A DNA stretch of 64,000 bases from Pandoraea pneumonica (GCF_902459645.1 NZ_CABPSK010000007.1:62001-126000), one strand, 5' to 3'; shown: positions 17,843 to 27,407, numbered from the stretch's first letter. Numbers and translations are program-made. The notes: a model not told the origin generated them from the letters alone.

Positions 17843-18772
17843 ATGAAAGCCCGCATTCTCGTCACCGGTGCCACCGGCTTTATCGGCCGTCACGTCGTCC
17901 AAGCGCTGGCTGCCTCCGATTGGGCCGAACCGGTCGCCGCATCGCGCCGTGCCGGTGACGGCCTGCGCGCTGTCGACGCGCTCTCCCCGGCCTCGCTGGG
18001 TGCGGCGCTCGCCGACGTCGACGGCTTGGTGAACTGCGTTGCCGGGTCGCCGGAGACGATCGTCGCCAATGCCAATGCGTTGCGCGATGCGCTGAACGCA
18101 CTCGGCAAGCCCGTGCCGGTGGTGTATTTCAGCTCGATGGCCGTGTACGGCGCGGTGCAGGGGCCGATCGACGAAGGCGCTGCGCTCGCGGGTGAGAGCG
18201 CGTATGGGATCGCGAAAGTGCAGGCTGAGCAGGCGCTCGCTGGCCTGCCGTCAGTGGTAGTGTTGCGCCCGGGCTGTGTCTACGGCGGAGGCAGCCCGCA
18301 ATGGTCGGAACGCATCGCGCAATTGCTGCGCACCGGCCGTCTTGGCGACCTCGGTGCCGCGGGCGATGCGCACAGCAATCTCGTGCATGTCGACGATGTG
18401 GTGAGCGCAGCGCTGAGCGCCTTGCGCATGCCTAGCGCAGGTGGCCGCGCATATAACCTCGCCATGGCCGACGCGCCGCGTTGGAACGAATACTTCATCG
18501 CCTACGCGATGGCATTACGCGCAACGCCGGTCAAACGCATTGGTGCACGCCAGTTGAAGCTGGAAACCAAGCTGTTGGGCCCGGCGCTCAAGATCGCCGA
18601 GATCGCGGGCCGCAAGATCGGCTGGAAAACCTTGCCGCCGCCGATTCCGCCGTCGCTCGCGCGTCTGTGGCAGCAAGACATCAGCCTCGACGCACGGCTG
18701 GCAGAGCAAACCTTCGGCATTGCCTGGACACCATGGCGCGACGCCGTGCAAGCCGAGGCCGCCCGATCGTAA
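17843..18772 (+). CDS. NAD-dependent epimerase/dehydratase (extended SDR)
   Basis: A 309-residue extended short-chain dehydrogenase-type enzyme. The NAD-binding 'GATGFIGRHV' is at residues 8-17 and the active-site Tyr-Lys pair lies in 'SAYGIAKVQAE'; 'VVVLRPGCVYGGG' is the usual substrate-site strand. It should modify a nucleotide-activated sugar, or reduce a keto intermediate made by the GMC enzyme encoded just upstream (10-base gap). It ends 22 bases before the convergent flippase gene. The exact reaction is unassigned. Confidence 0.87.
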   Translation: MKARILVTGATGFIGRHVVQALAASDWAEPVAASRRAGDGLRAVDALSPASLGAALADVDGLVNCVAGSPETIVANANALRDALNALGKPVPVVYFSSMAVYGAVQGPIDEGAALAGESAYGIAKVQAEQALAGLPSVVVLRPGCVYGGGSPQWSERIAQLLRTGRLGDLGAAGDAHSNLVHVDDVVSAALSALRMPSAGGRAYNLAMADAPRWNEYFIAYAMALRATPVKRIGARQLKLETKLLGPALKIAEIAGRKIGWKTLPPPIPPSLARLWQQDISLDARLAEQTFGIAWTPWRDAVQAEAARS

Positions 18773-18794
18773 TCAGCGGCAGGGCCCGTTCACG

Positions 18795-20171
18795 CTAAGC
18801 CTGACGGGCCATCAGCCCTCGAATCCAGCGCCGCAGCGCCGCCAGCGGCGACACCCCAAGCAGTCGACGCGCGGCCCACGTGGCGGCTGCGCCGTTGACG
18901 GCAATCGCCAGCGACGCCGCGACCGACGCACCGACACTGCCCCACGGCGGCGCCAGCAACGCCAGCCCTGCGAGCAGCACCCCGACCGACACCACGTTGA
19001 TGCGCATCAGCGCCCGCGTATGCGCCGTCATGCCCAGCAATTCCGGCATGGCGGTAAAGCAGGCGGCGGCAATTTGCCCGAGCGCCAACACGCGCAGCGC
19101 CGTCGCGCCGTCGTCGTAGCCGTGCCCGAACAAGCCCAGCAGATGCTGCGGTATCACGAGCATGGCAACGGTGACCGGCAGCGCCAAACACAGCACCAGC
19201 CCGATGGCCTGCGCCGCGCTGCGCTCCAACCCTGCGATATCTTGACGCGCGTACAGGCTGGCAAAGCGCGGTGCCGCCATGCCCGTCACGCCGCTGATCA
19301 GCAAATTAACGACCAGCGCCAGACGCCATGCCAGCGCAAAGAGCCCGGTCTCGCGCGACGAGGCCACGATGCCAAGCACAATGGCCGGTGCCGACGTAAT
19401 CAGAAGCTTGGTGAGTTCCAGCGAGAACAACGACAGGCCGGGCTTGAGCAGCCCGGTTGCCGCATGATGCACTTCCCCTCGCGCCACCCCCTGCGCCGTC
19501 GTCTGCAACGGCACCTCGCGCAGAAACCGTTTGAGCAGCACGGCCCCGGCAATCGCCGTGAGCGTGAAGCTGGCGGCAATGAGCACTAGCGCGTTGATCA
19601 CCGTCAGATGCCCGGTGACGACCAGCGGAATCACGGCCACGCAGAAGATCGCAGGCCAGAGCCACGAATAGATCATCTGGCTGAAGCCCACGCGCTGCAA
19701 ACCGGCGAGCGCCCCGGCCACGGCAGCGCCGAGGTTCTGCGGCACGAACGAGAGAGCGCCCAGCATGAGCGGCAACGCCAAGCCCGGCTTCTTGAGCACA
19801 TCGTCGGCAAAGAGTGCGGCACCGCCAGCGAGCAGCGCCGACACGGCCAGCGACGCGAGCGCGACCTGCCAAAGTGCGCGGCGAATCGTCGGGCGAACGG
19901 CACCGAATTGCCCCGACGCCACGTCCATGGCGAGTTGTCGTGTGAGCGCCTGATCCATACCGAGGCGGCCGAATCCGGCGAGCGCCACCATGGTGCTGAA
20001 CACGATATAGAAATTGCCCGTCTCGACGACGCCGAGCGCCGCCGCAATCAGCAGGTGAAACCCGTAACGGCTGGGCAGATCGAGCAGACGCACGCCGAGA
20101 CTGATCACGCTGCCGCGAATCATCGACGCGCCGGACTTCGCCGGCGGAGTGCGCGTATCGGTATCGGTCAT
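18795..20171 (-). CDS. Wzx-like lipid-linked oligosaccharide flippase
   Basis: A 458-residue integral membrane protein with about 12-14 hydrophobic segments, in the polysaccharide-transport branch of the MOP superfamily. The N-terminal 'SLGVRLLDLPSRYGFHLLIAA' and the central 'LFALAWRLALVVNLLISGV' resemble O-antigen flippases. It should move the undecaprenyl-linked repeat unit across the inner membrane for polymerisation. The gene begins one base after the GH44-like gene ends, so the two are translationally close and in one operon with the polymerase and export protein genes. Confidence 0.85.
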   Translation of the reverse strand: MTDTDTRTPPAKSGASMIRGSVISLGVRLLDLPSRYGFHLLIAAALGVVETGNFYIVFSTMVALAGFGRLGMDQALTRQLAMDVASGQFGAVRPTIRRALWQVALASLAVSALLAGGAALFADDVLKKPGLALPLMLGALSFVPQNLGAAVAGALAGLQRVGFSQMIYSWLWPAIFCVAVIPLVVTGHLTVINALVLIAASFTLTAIAGAVLLKRFLREVPLQTTAQGVARGEVHHAATGLLKPGLSLFSLELTKLLITSAPAIVLGIVASSRETGLFALAWRLALVVNLLISGVTGMAAPRFASLYARQDIAGLERSAAQAIGLVLCLALPVTVAMLVIPQHLLGLFGHGYDDGATALRVLALGQIAAACFTAMPELLGMTAHTRALMRINVVSVGVLLAGLALLAPPWGSVGASVAASLAIAVNGAAATWAARRLLGVSPLAALRRWIRGLMARQA

Positions 20172-20172
20172 G

Positions 20173-21903
20173 TCAGTTCACCGGCTTTACGGCGGATTTC
20201 GCGGCGGGTTTTGCGCCTGCCGCTGCCGGCGGCAACGGGGGCTGCGCCGTGCCGCGCAACACCAACAACTTGATGCTCTGCGGTGGCAGTTCGACTTGCA
20301 GCGTGTTGCCGGAATAAGTCACGTCCGGGCCGCGCGTCAGTTCGTTGTTTACCAACTGCCACACCTCGCCCGAACCCGCGCCGGTGAAATTCGCCAGCGA
20401 GACATTGGCCTTCGCTGCGCTATCGAGTTGTTTGTTGATGACCACGACGGTCATCGCGCCATCGGTATCGCGCAACGCCGCGAACGCCGAAACGGTATCG
20501 GGGTCGGGCACGGTGGCCGCCACGCTGGTCGAGCCGAATGCCCCGCCGTGGCCGTCGTAGTTCCGGTAGAGCTTGATCGCCTTGTAGACCGGCATGGCCG
20601 GATCGAGCGTGCCCCAACGGGTGGCCATATCGAGCTTCTCTCGGCCGAAGATGCCCAGCACATCGGCCTGCGCCGTCGCCCCGTTCATGCGCGTGTCGGC
20701 ACCCCAGTTGTATTCGGTGATGGCGATCGGCGTGCCGGGATAGTAGTAAGTGTCCACCCACTGCCGCATCATCGGAATCAGCGCGACGACGCTGTTGATC
20801 CACGTCGGATCTTTGTAATTCGTGTCCCACAGGTTACGCGTCGAGCGGTTTCGCATGAGCGCGATCTTCTGCGAATTGCCGTTGGCCGCTTCCTCGTACT
20901 CACCGCTTTGCGGGTAGAAGTGCAGGCTAAAGATATCGACGGGACGGCCCGCCTTTTTCCACTGCGTCAGCAACCACGGCACGTAGGCCATGCCGCCCGT
21001 CTCGCGGGCACGGTCCGGCGCTTGCGCGTAGCCGTGCTTGATGGAGTGCTGCTGATCGAAGCCGCTGTACTGATAGCCGTTCCAGCCCCATTCCTCCGGC
21101 GCGAGTACCTGCGCGCCTGGGTCTGCCGCTTTCACCGCGCGTGAGTAGGCGATCACCTTCGCCGCTATCTCGCTGGCGTGCGGGCCGATCGGATGCACGT
21201 CGTTGTGAATCAACTGCCAGAGACTCGGCTCGTTATCCATGGCGTAGTAACGCACGCCGCCCGAGCGCGCCGGGCCGAACTGCTGCACCAGTGCGGCGAC
21301 ACGCGCTTGCTGACTGGCCGGATCGTCGGGCACCGTGGCGTCGTTCGGATCGTTCACGACTTGGGTGCCGTCGCGCAGAATGCCGTTGCCCGCGTCCGCC
21401 AGCCCATCCACGTCGTAGTTCTGTTGCAGACCGTACTTGGCAATCGAAAAGCTGGCGAGCCGCTCACGAGCGCGCGACAACGTGGCGACCCGGCCCAGCA
21501 TCGAGATCGTAATGATCGGCGTGGCCCCTGCCGCTTGCGTGAGCGCAACGAAGCGATCGCCGAACTGGTCGTTGATATCGGCCGGATTGACCGGCAGGCT
21601 CTCGTAATACCAGTCGCGCCCGGCATTGCGCGCATCGAGCCGCCAGTTGTAGGCCGACGCACTGTTACCGCCCGAGCGGTTGAGCGGCACGCGCAAGTCT
21701 TGCAACATCGCCGTCGTGCCGAAGTTAATGCCGTAGATGTACGGATTGATCGCGTGGCGGTTGGCTGCGGCATCGACGGCAATCGCGACCGGGCCCAACT
21801 CGCCGGGCGTGGCCTTCGTGCAGGCTGCGGCCGACAGAAGCAACGCCACCCCGACCAGTTGAATCAAACGGGAACGAGGGCTACGGTGCCGCAGTACGCG
21901 CAT
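20173..21903 (-). CDS. GH44-like glycoside hydrolase lipoprotein
   Basis: A 576-residue predicted lipoprotein (lipobox ending at Cys28, 'LLLSAAAC') with a TIM-barrel domain like glycoside hydrolase family 44, whose members are endo-acting on beta-1,4-glucan and xyloglucan. The start of the fold 'NPYIYGINFG' and 'RSGGNSASAYNW' matches GH44. Likely acid/base Glu225 sits in 'AMDNEPSLW' and nucleophile Glu397 in 'AITEYNWGAD', both intact. A beta-sandwich tail follows. It overlaps the polymerase gene by 23 bases and lies inside the export operon, so it probably trims or releases the exported polymer in the periplasm, as AlgL or PslG do for theirs. Confidence 0.85.
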   Translation of the reverse strand: MRVLRHRSPRSRLIQLVGVALLLSAAACTKATPGELGPVAIAVDAAANRHAINPYIYGINFGTTAMLQDLRVPLNRSGGNSASAYNWRLDARNAGRDWYYESLPVNPADINDQFGDRFVALTQAAGATPIITISMLGRVATLSRARERLASFSIAKYGLQQNYDVDGLADAGNGILRDGTQVVNDPNDATVPDDPASQQARVAALVQQFGPARSGGVRYYAMDNEPSLWQLIHNDVHPIGPHASEIAAKVIAYSRAVKAADPGAQVLAPEEWGWNGYQYSGFDQQHSIKHGYAQAPDRARETGGMAYVPWLLTQWKKAGRPVDIFSLHFYPQSGEYEEAANGNSQKIALMRNRSTRNLWDTNYKDPTWINSVVALIPMMRQWVDTYYYPGTPIAITEYNWGADTRMNGATAQADVLGIFGREKLDMATRWGTLDPAMPVYKAIKLYRNYDGHGGAFGSTSVAATVPDPDTVSAFAALRDTDGAMTVVVINKQLDSAAKANVSLANFTGAGSGEVWQLVNNELTRGPDVTYSGNTLQVELPPQSIKLLVLRGTAQPPLPPAAAGAKPAAKSAVKPVN

Positions 21904-23233
21904 GGAAACTCCGGGGATCGGCTCGGCGATCGAAGCCGCCGGCGCGCCAAACGTAGGCGAAGACCGCCAGAATCACGGCAGTCTCACCGGGCGCAAGCGT
22001 CGGCGGATAGAAGAACGAGGCCAGCAGGACAAATTTCAGATAGTCGAACAACGCACCGAGGAAATCGTCCTCGACTTCCGCGCGCAGGCGCCGGTAGAAA
22101 AAGAGTCCGCGCAGTTGCAGGCCGAGAATGATGAGCGCGCCAATTAGGCCGAACTCAAACACGATCCCCAGCCACGTGATGTCCGCCAAGAAGAAAAAGT
22201 GGTGGAAATAGGTCGTCAGGGTGTCGCCGCTAGACGGACTGATCGTGCCCACCCCGAAGAGCCACCGCAGGGGGTCGTTGCCGAGAAAGCGCGTGGCGAG
22301 TTGGGCAGAAATTCTGCGCGTATCGAAGCCGGTCTCTGCGCCCGCACTGAAAATGGTCGCCAGATAGCCCATCGAGAACACCGACACCAGCAAGATCGGC
22401 ATCAGCAGCAAGAACCCGAGGCGCGCTCGCGGACGGGCCCACACAAACGTGTTGATGACCAGCACGCCCACAATACCGATGGCCAGCGCGCGCGACTTCA
22501 CGATCAGGAGGGCGACGGCCAGTCCGACCAGCACGCCGATGAAATACCCGACATGCCGCTCGAAAAAAGCCCGGCGATAACAGAAGAACAGCAGGATGAA
22601 CGGGAAATACATCGACATCCGGATGCGGTGCCCGCGGCTGTCAGCGGTGAAGAACGGCGCCTGACCGAAGACGTAAGTCTCCTTGTACCAACTGGCGGGC
22701 ACCAACAACCACATCAGGATCAGCGCCCCGACGACGACGGCCCCTAAAATCACGAAGCTCCGGCCTAGCTCGGAGAGCGTCGGCTTGAGCATGAGCAGTA
22801 GCGCCAGAAAGGAAAAGAAATACAAAATCGGCAGCAATTTCACCTGCGCGGTGATGCTGACGAAGAAACTCTCGTGAAAATAAATGACGGCCGCGAAACT
22901 CGGCACGATCAGCAGCCACGCGAAGCTCAGCAGCATCTGCCGCGTCATGGGAAAGCGCGGCTGGCTGCCCAGGCGCAGCACCAGCGGCAGCGTGAGCACC
23001 GGGAATGCCTTAGACAGCGCCCACAGCGGGTACAGCGCGGTGATGTAGTGAAAGGTTTGCCCGAACATCGGCAGCACCAGCATCAAGCACCACAGCACAT
23101 ACGGGCGCGAGGCCCCCTGCGCGAAGACGGGCGGCAGCGCACCCGCCGGTGCATGGGCGCTGGCGGCTGTCGATTCGAGAGAGGGCGACCCGGCTGTCAC
23201 GAAGCAGTTGGATTCGGTGAGTAGACTTGGCAT
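21881..23233 (-). CDS. Wzy-like polysaccharide polymerase
   Basis: A 450-residue membrane protein with about 11 hydrophobic segments and a large periplasmic loop near residues 310-350 ('GVGTISPSSGDTLTTYFHHF'), the layout of O-antigen polymerase/ligase family proteins. It is weakly conserved, as usual for Wzy. The position between the Wza-like gene and the hydrolase gene, in the same direction, supports a polymerase that joins repeat units at the periplasmic face. A ligase function cannot be excluded from sequence, but no lipid A core genes are near. Confidence 0.78.
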   Translation of the reverse strand: MPSLLTESNCFVTAGSPSLESTAASAHAPAGALPPVFAQGASRPYVLWCLMLVLPMFGQTFHYITALYPLWALSKAFPVLTLPLVLRLGSQPRFPMTRQMLLSFAWLLIVPSFAAVIYFHESFFVSITAQVKLLPILYFFSFLALLLMLKPTLSELGRSFVILGAVVVGALILMWLLVPASWYKETYVFGQAPFFTADSRGHRIRMSMYFPFILLFFCYRRAFFERHVGYFIGVLVGLAVALLIVKSRALAIGIVGVLVINTFVWARPRARLGFLLLMPILLVSVFSMGYLATIFSAGAETGFDTRRISAQLATRFLGNDPLRWLFGVGTISPSSGDTLTTYFHHFFFLADITWLGIVFEFGLIGALIILGLQLRGLFFYRRLRAEVEDDFLGALFDYLKFVLLASFFYPPTLAPGETAVILAVFAYVWRAGGFDRRADPRSFHARTAAP

Positions 23234-23279
23234 CCGACCGGGGCAGCGCGCTGCTCCGGCCGGTCGAAGGCGGCGGCAA

Positions 23280-23996
23280 TCAGTACGGACGGGCGCCGTT
23301 GATGTCGTAGTTCACGTTCTTGTTGAACGGGATGGCCTTGTTGATGTACTGGTCGACCCAGAGATCCACTTCGGCGATGGACGACTTCGGCACGAAGATC
23401 GTGTCGTTGGAGAGCAGCACGATGTCCTGCGCCGGGTCGCCTTGTTGCGTGAGCGCCTTCACGTCGATCGTACGCAGCATCGGACGCCCGTCGGGGCTGC
23501 GGCGGATCAACACGATTTCGCCGGTGCGCGCCGTGTCGAGCATGCCTTGCGCAGTGATGATCGCCTGCATCACACTCATGCCCGGCGTGAGCGCCAGTTC
23601 GCCCGGCTTGCCGACCTCGCCGCCCACGAAGATGTGCCCGGCGGTTTGTGTGAGCGCGACCAGCGCGTGCGCATTGGCAGTCATGCCACCGGTGGCCAGC
23701 GCGCGATTGACGGTCTCACCGAACTGCGCGAGCGTCTGGCCCGCAGCAGGCAGGTTACCGGCGAACGGCATCGCAACAGTACCGTCGGGGGCCACGCGGC
23801 CCTTGTAATTGAGCTCGATGTTGAACGGCAGGACGACCGAGATATCGTCACCCGGCAACAGGCGGTAAGGGGATGGCGGTGCATCGACCCACGTCGCGAA
23901 ATTGGCCGGTTGCTGGTATTTCGTGTCGACCCAAGTATGGGAACAGGCTGTCAGCGTCATCAGTGCGAGAACGCAGGCCGGGCGGAGGATGTTCAT
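23280..23996 (-). CDS. Wza/GumB-like polysaccharide export lipoprotein
   Basis: A 238-residue outer-membrane auxiliary lipoprotein, with lipobox Cys18 in 'MTLTACSH'. The export domain starts at 'YRLLPGDDISVVLPFN', followed by 'GRVAPDGTVAMPFAGNLPAAG' (split SLBB-like strands) and 'HIFVGGEVGKPGELALTPGMSV'. It should form the oligomeric channel for exopolysaccharide. It is shorter than E. coli Wza (379) and closer to GumB. It is divergent from the Wzc-like gene, with 215 bases between them likely holding both promoters. Confidence 0.9.
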   Translation of the reverse strand: MNILRPACVLALMTLTACSHTWVDTKYQQPANFATWVDAPPSPYRLLPGDDISVVLPFNIELNYKGRVAPDGTVAMPFAGNLPAAGQTLAQFGETVNRALATGGMTANAHALVALTQTAGHIFVGGEVGKPGELALTPGMSVMQAIITAQGMLDTARTGEIVLIRRSPDGRPMLRTIDVKALTQQGDPAQDIVLLSNDTIFVPKSSIAEVDLWVDQYINKAIPFNKNVNYDINGARPY

Positions 23997-24097
23997 CGGT
24001 ATTGATGGCGAGGGGCCAAAAATGGCCCGGATTAGTCGGTTTGGACCGTACTCTAGTGCACTTGGGCGTTCTCGCCAAGCGCGAAGAAAGAATGTCG

Positions 24098-24125
24098 GAT
24101 TTAGGGGAAAAAAGTCGATTTAGGG
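24098..24125. promoter_or_regulatory. Direct repeat GATTTAGGG in the divergent export-gene promoter region
   Basis: GATTTAGGG occurs at 24098-24106 and again at 24117-24125, with start points 19 bases apart, between the divergent Wza-like and Wzc-like genes. It may be a regulator binding site for the exopolysaccharide locus. Confidence 0.35.
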
Positions 24126-24211
24126 AGACTTTCGGGGGACGATCTTCCGTAAGATATGCGCCTTGAAGCCACACTTGATGGCCCGGCAACGCTACCGCTA
24201 CTTGCATCCTT

Positions 24212-26392
24212 ATGGCAATTACGACCAGAACAAGGCCTGACCGGCACGCCGCTGTCGTCGATTTGACGATCCGGGACTATCTCAACACCTTCTTCTATTA
24301 CCGAAAGATTGCGACGGCAATATTTCTGGGGATCGTCGCACTCGGCATTCTGATTGCGCTGCTGGTGCCCATTCCGTACCGGGCACAAGCCACGCTGCTG
24401 GTGCTCAACGCGGGCTACTACGATCAGACCAACAACGCCAACGTGGGCGTGGCACTCCAGCCACCGGTCGGCCAGTTGAACGGTGTGGAAGCGCAAATTC
24501 TCGCCAGCCCCGAGCTGCACCGCGATGTCGTCCTGTCCAAACTCGGACCCGGCGCCACCGAGCGTGACATCGACCGCGAGTTGCAGAGCTTCGAGCGCAA
24601 GCTGCATATCGAGCAAAACGACCTTGCCAACACCATCACGCTGACCTATTCGGATACCGATCCGAAGGTTGCCGCCGATGCGTTGGCCCGTCTGCTCGAC
24701 AAATACTTCCGCCAGCGCGCATCGATTTTCACGTCGGGCCGGGTCAGCATGCTCGTGAGTCAGCGCGACGACGTGGGCAAGCAACTCGACAAAGCCGACG
24801 CCGATCTGCTCGCATTCCAAAAGAAACACGGCATCGTCAAGATCGACGATCAGACCTCGCGCGCCGTGCAGTTGGAAAGCCAACTGGTGCAGCGCAAGCT
24901 CGAGACCGACGCCAAGCTGCTGGCAGACCGCAGCGAACTCCAGTCGATGCAAGCCTCGACGAAGGACGTGCGCTCGACCATTCCGATCTATACCGACGAT
25001 TCGGAAGCTAGCCGCGCCCTGAACGGCATGCAGGTCACGCTGTCGGAACTCGAAACCAAGCGCGCCGACTTCGCCTCGCGTTATCTGCCCACCTCGCCGT
25101 TCGTGCAAAACATCGACAAGCAAATTGCCGATATGCGCGCGAATATCGCGAGCCAGAAGCAGCAGATGATGACGGCGACGCGTCTGGGTCATAACAACTA
25201 CTACGACGTGGTGCAAGAACGCCTGTCCGTGCTGAACGCCAGCATTGCGGGCGGCCTCGCACAACAGAAGGCGCTAGACGAACAGATCAAGGACACGCGC
25301 GCGAAGCTGCAAGGGCTGAGCGACGTTTCCAGCCAATTGAGCCAGTTGCAGGCCCGCCGCGACATCCTCGCCGAGAGCTTCAAGGAGCGCTCGCGCCAGG
25401 TCGAACTCGCCCGTGTGCAGCAGGGTCAGGCCAGCCAGATCAACGGCACGAACGTGCGCGTGATTCAAGCCCCGTTCCCGCCGTCGCAGCGCAGCGTTGC
25501 CGCGAGTCTGGTGATTGCGGCAGCCATTGCGGCCGGTTTGCTCATCTCGGCCCTGACGGTGTTGATTCTCGCCAGCCTGCGCGAAACGTTCCTGAGCCCG
25601 GAGCAAGTCGAACGCGCTTTGCTGCTGCCGGTGGTGAATGCGCCGGTGATGCTTGGCGCTGAGCGGCGCGCCGGGGCGGCGGGAAGTACGTCTGGAGGCA
25701 CGGCTGGAGGGACTGCAACGGGAGGCGCCGAGCCAGCCGTCAGCCGACCGGCATACATGGCGTATGGCCGCATGATCGCAGCGATCAACAGCAGCACCGA
25801 CGCGCACGCCAAGGTGGTGATGGTGCTTGCCGCTGGCCAGAACGACGGCCAGTCATCGGTCATTCAGGGGCTCGCCGTCGAGCTTGAGCACCGTTCTGCG
25901 AAGCCGATCGTCGTCCTCGATATTGCATCGACGCCCGACGCCCCGCTGTACGGCAAACCCAATGCACAGGGCCTGCTCACGTGGCCCGGCATCGGTGGAA
26001 GTGGCACGGCCAGCACCGACGCGATCACGGGCACCGGCGTCCTCGAATCGCTGGTATTTACCCGTGTCGAGGGTCACAACATCGTGACGGCGCAACCGCG
26101 TAGCGGGGCCATTCCGTCCTCGTGGCAGCAGGTGACCCAGTTGTTCGACGCGCTGCGCGAGTCGCACGATTACATCGTCGTGCACGCGCCGCCGTCGAGC
26201 CAGTCCTTTACCGGCATCGAGAACGCCTCGCTGGCCGACGCTACGGTCCTCGTGGTGCGCGCCGAATCGACGCGCAAGCCGGTGATCGCCGGGCTGAAGT
26301 CGCAAGTCGAAGATGCGGGCGGTCATCTGATCGGGGTAGCTCTCACGCACCGCCGCGGGTATATTCCGGCAGCGATCTACCGCTTCTTCTAG
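24212..26392 (+). CDS. Wzc/GumC-like chain-length protein with a degenerate kinase domain
   Basis: A 726-residue polysaccharide co-polymerase. A Wzz domain has membrane segment 1 at residues 33-54, a long coiled-coil periplasmic part (about 180-400) and membrane segment 2 at about 430-455 after a Pro-rich 'QAPFPPSQRS'. A cytosolic P-loop-like domain follows from about residue 510. Where tyrosine autokinases have a Walker A lysine (GKT/S) this protein has 'AAGQNDGQSS' (about 537-550), so the lysine is missing. There is also no C-terminal Tyr cluster. It should control chain length and connect to the Wza-like channel without kinase activity. The next gene begins 38 bases after it. Confidence 0.9.
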   Translation: MAITTRTRPDRHAAVVDLTIRDYLNTFFYYRKIATAIFLGIVALGILIALLVPIPYRAQATLLVLNAGYYDQTNNANVGVALQPPVGQLNGVEAQILASPELHRDVVLSKLGPGATERDIDRELQSFERKLHIEQNDLANTITLTYSDTDPKVAADALARLLDKYFRQRASIFTSGRVSMLVSQRDDVGKQLDKADADLLAFQKKHGIVKIDDQTSRAVQLESQLVQRKLETDAKLLADRSELQSMQASTKDVRSTIPIYTDDSEASRALNGMQVTLSELETKRADFASRYLPTSPFVQNIDKQIADMRANIASQKQQMMTATRLGHNNYYDVVQERLSVLNASIAGGLAQQKALDEQIKDTRAKLQGLSDVSSQLSQLQARRDILAESFKERSRQVELARVQQGQASQINGTNVRVIQAPFPPSQRSVAASLVIAAAIAAGLLISALTVLILASLRETFLSPEQVERALLLPVVNAPVMLGAERRAGAAGSTSGGTAGGTATGGAEPAVSRPAYMAYGRMIAAINSSTDAHAKVVMVLAAGQNDGQSSVIQGLAVELEHRSAKPIVVLDIASTPDAPLYGKPNAQGLLTWPGIGGSGTASTDAITGTGVLESLVFTRVEGHNIVTAQPRSGAIPSSWQQVTQLFDALRESHDYIVVHAPPSSQSFTGIENASLADATVLVVRAESTRKPVIAGLKSQVEDAGGHLIGVALTHRRGYIPAAIYRFF

Positions 26393-26430
26393 CCTTCTAG
26401 CCGCCGTCCTCGATTCAGACACTGACGACC

Positions 26431-27402
26431 ATGCAACAAATCAGCGCGATCCTGCCGATCAAGACCCGGGGACGTCACTACGCCGACAACATCGGCCGTT
26501 GCGACATTCTGTTTTCGTCGTTGCGCCACTTCACGACGCCGGATCTGTTCCACAAGTTCGTGATCATCGTGCCGCACGACGAGGTCGACGAAGTCAAAGG
26601 TTATGCCAAGGCGTGGTCTGATTTTCCGATCGAGGTGATCGACGAATCGCTGTACATGGGCGCGTTCGCCGAGTTCTCGCAACGCCACCAGATTCGCAAC
26701 TGGCATCGCCAGCAGATCATCAAGATCAATGCGCCGGAGTGGATCGAGACTGAGTACTTCCTGATCTTCGATCCCGATTGCTTCGCGACCCATGCGTTCG
26801 ATATCAATTCGCTTATCGTCGACGGCCGTGCGGTCACCCACCTCAAGTCGCGCAACGTCGAGCCGTACTACTGGGAAGCATCGGCCAAATTGCTCGACGT
26901 CGATCCGCATCTGACGCGCGACGGTGTCTGGTGGACGCCTGCAACGCTCTCGCGCACGCTCTGTCTGTCGTTGCAGAAGCGGCTTGAGGCGGTGAATGGC
27001 ACCGACTGGAAGCGCGTGCTGCTCGCGAACTATGCCGTCGACTGGACGGAATACACGCTGTACTGGCTCAACGCCGAGAACGAAGGCCTGCTCGAGCGCT
27101 ATCACACGCAGGCCGTGCCGCCGCAGCGCACACTGCACGCCGACGAGAGCGTGTGGTTTGCCGACAAGATGCAGGAATGGGACGCCGCGCATTACTTCGC
27201 GCCCGAGAGCGATGGCCTGTTCGCGGTCGTGCAAAGCAACACGCAGATTCCGCTCGATCAGGTGGTTGCCAAGCTCTCGCCCTACTTCCCGATTACCATT
27301 CAGCCTTACGAGCGCCACATCGATCCGGTGCTCAAGGGCGCCGAGCTGTACTCCGCCGTCGTGCGGCGCGGACTGAAGATGTTGAAAAAGCTGCGAGGCT
27401 GA
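26431..27402 (+). CDS. DUF6492-type protein, putative glycosyltransferase
   Basis: A 323-residue soluble protein. I recognise it only as resembling the DUF6492 group found in polysaccharide loci. The N-terminal half looks like a GT-A nucleotide-sugar fold: an opening strand 'ISAILPIKTRG', alternating strand-helix segments and a D-x-D-type motif in 'YFLIFDPDCFATHAF' near residue 118. A later conserved-looking acidic segment is 'LHADESVWF'. It lies between the Wzc-like and acyltransferase genes with short gaps (38 and 5 bases). The locus otherwise lacks enough transferases, so it is a good candidate to add a sugar. Function is inference. Confidence 0.7.
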   Translation: MQQISAILPIKTRGRHYADNIGRCDILFSSLRHFTTPDLFHKFVIIVPHDEVDEVKGYAKAWSDFPIEVIDESLYMGAFAEFSQRHQIRNWHRQQIIKINAPEWIETEYFLIFDPDCFATHAFDINSLIVDGRAVTHLKSRNVEPYYWEASAKLLDVDPHLTRDGVWWTPATLSRTLCLSLQKRLEAVNGTDWKRVLLANYAVDWTEYTLYWLNAENEGLLERYHTQAVPPQRTLHADESVWFADKMQEWDAAHYFAPESDGLFAVVQSNTQIPLDQVVAKLSPYFPITIQPYERHIDPVLKGAELYSAVVRRGLKMLKKLRG

Positions 27403-27407
27403 GGTTG

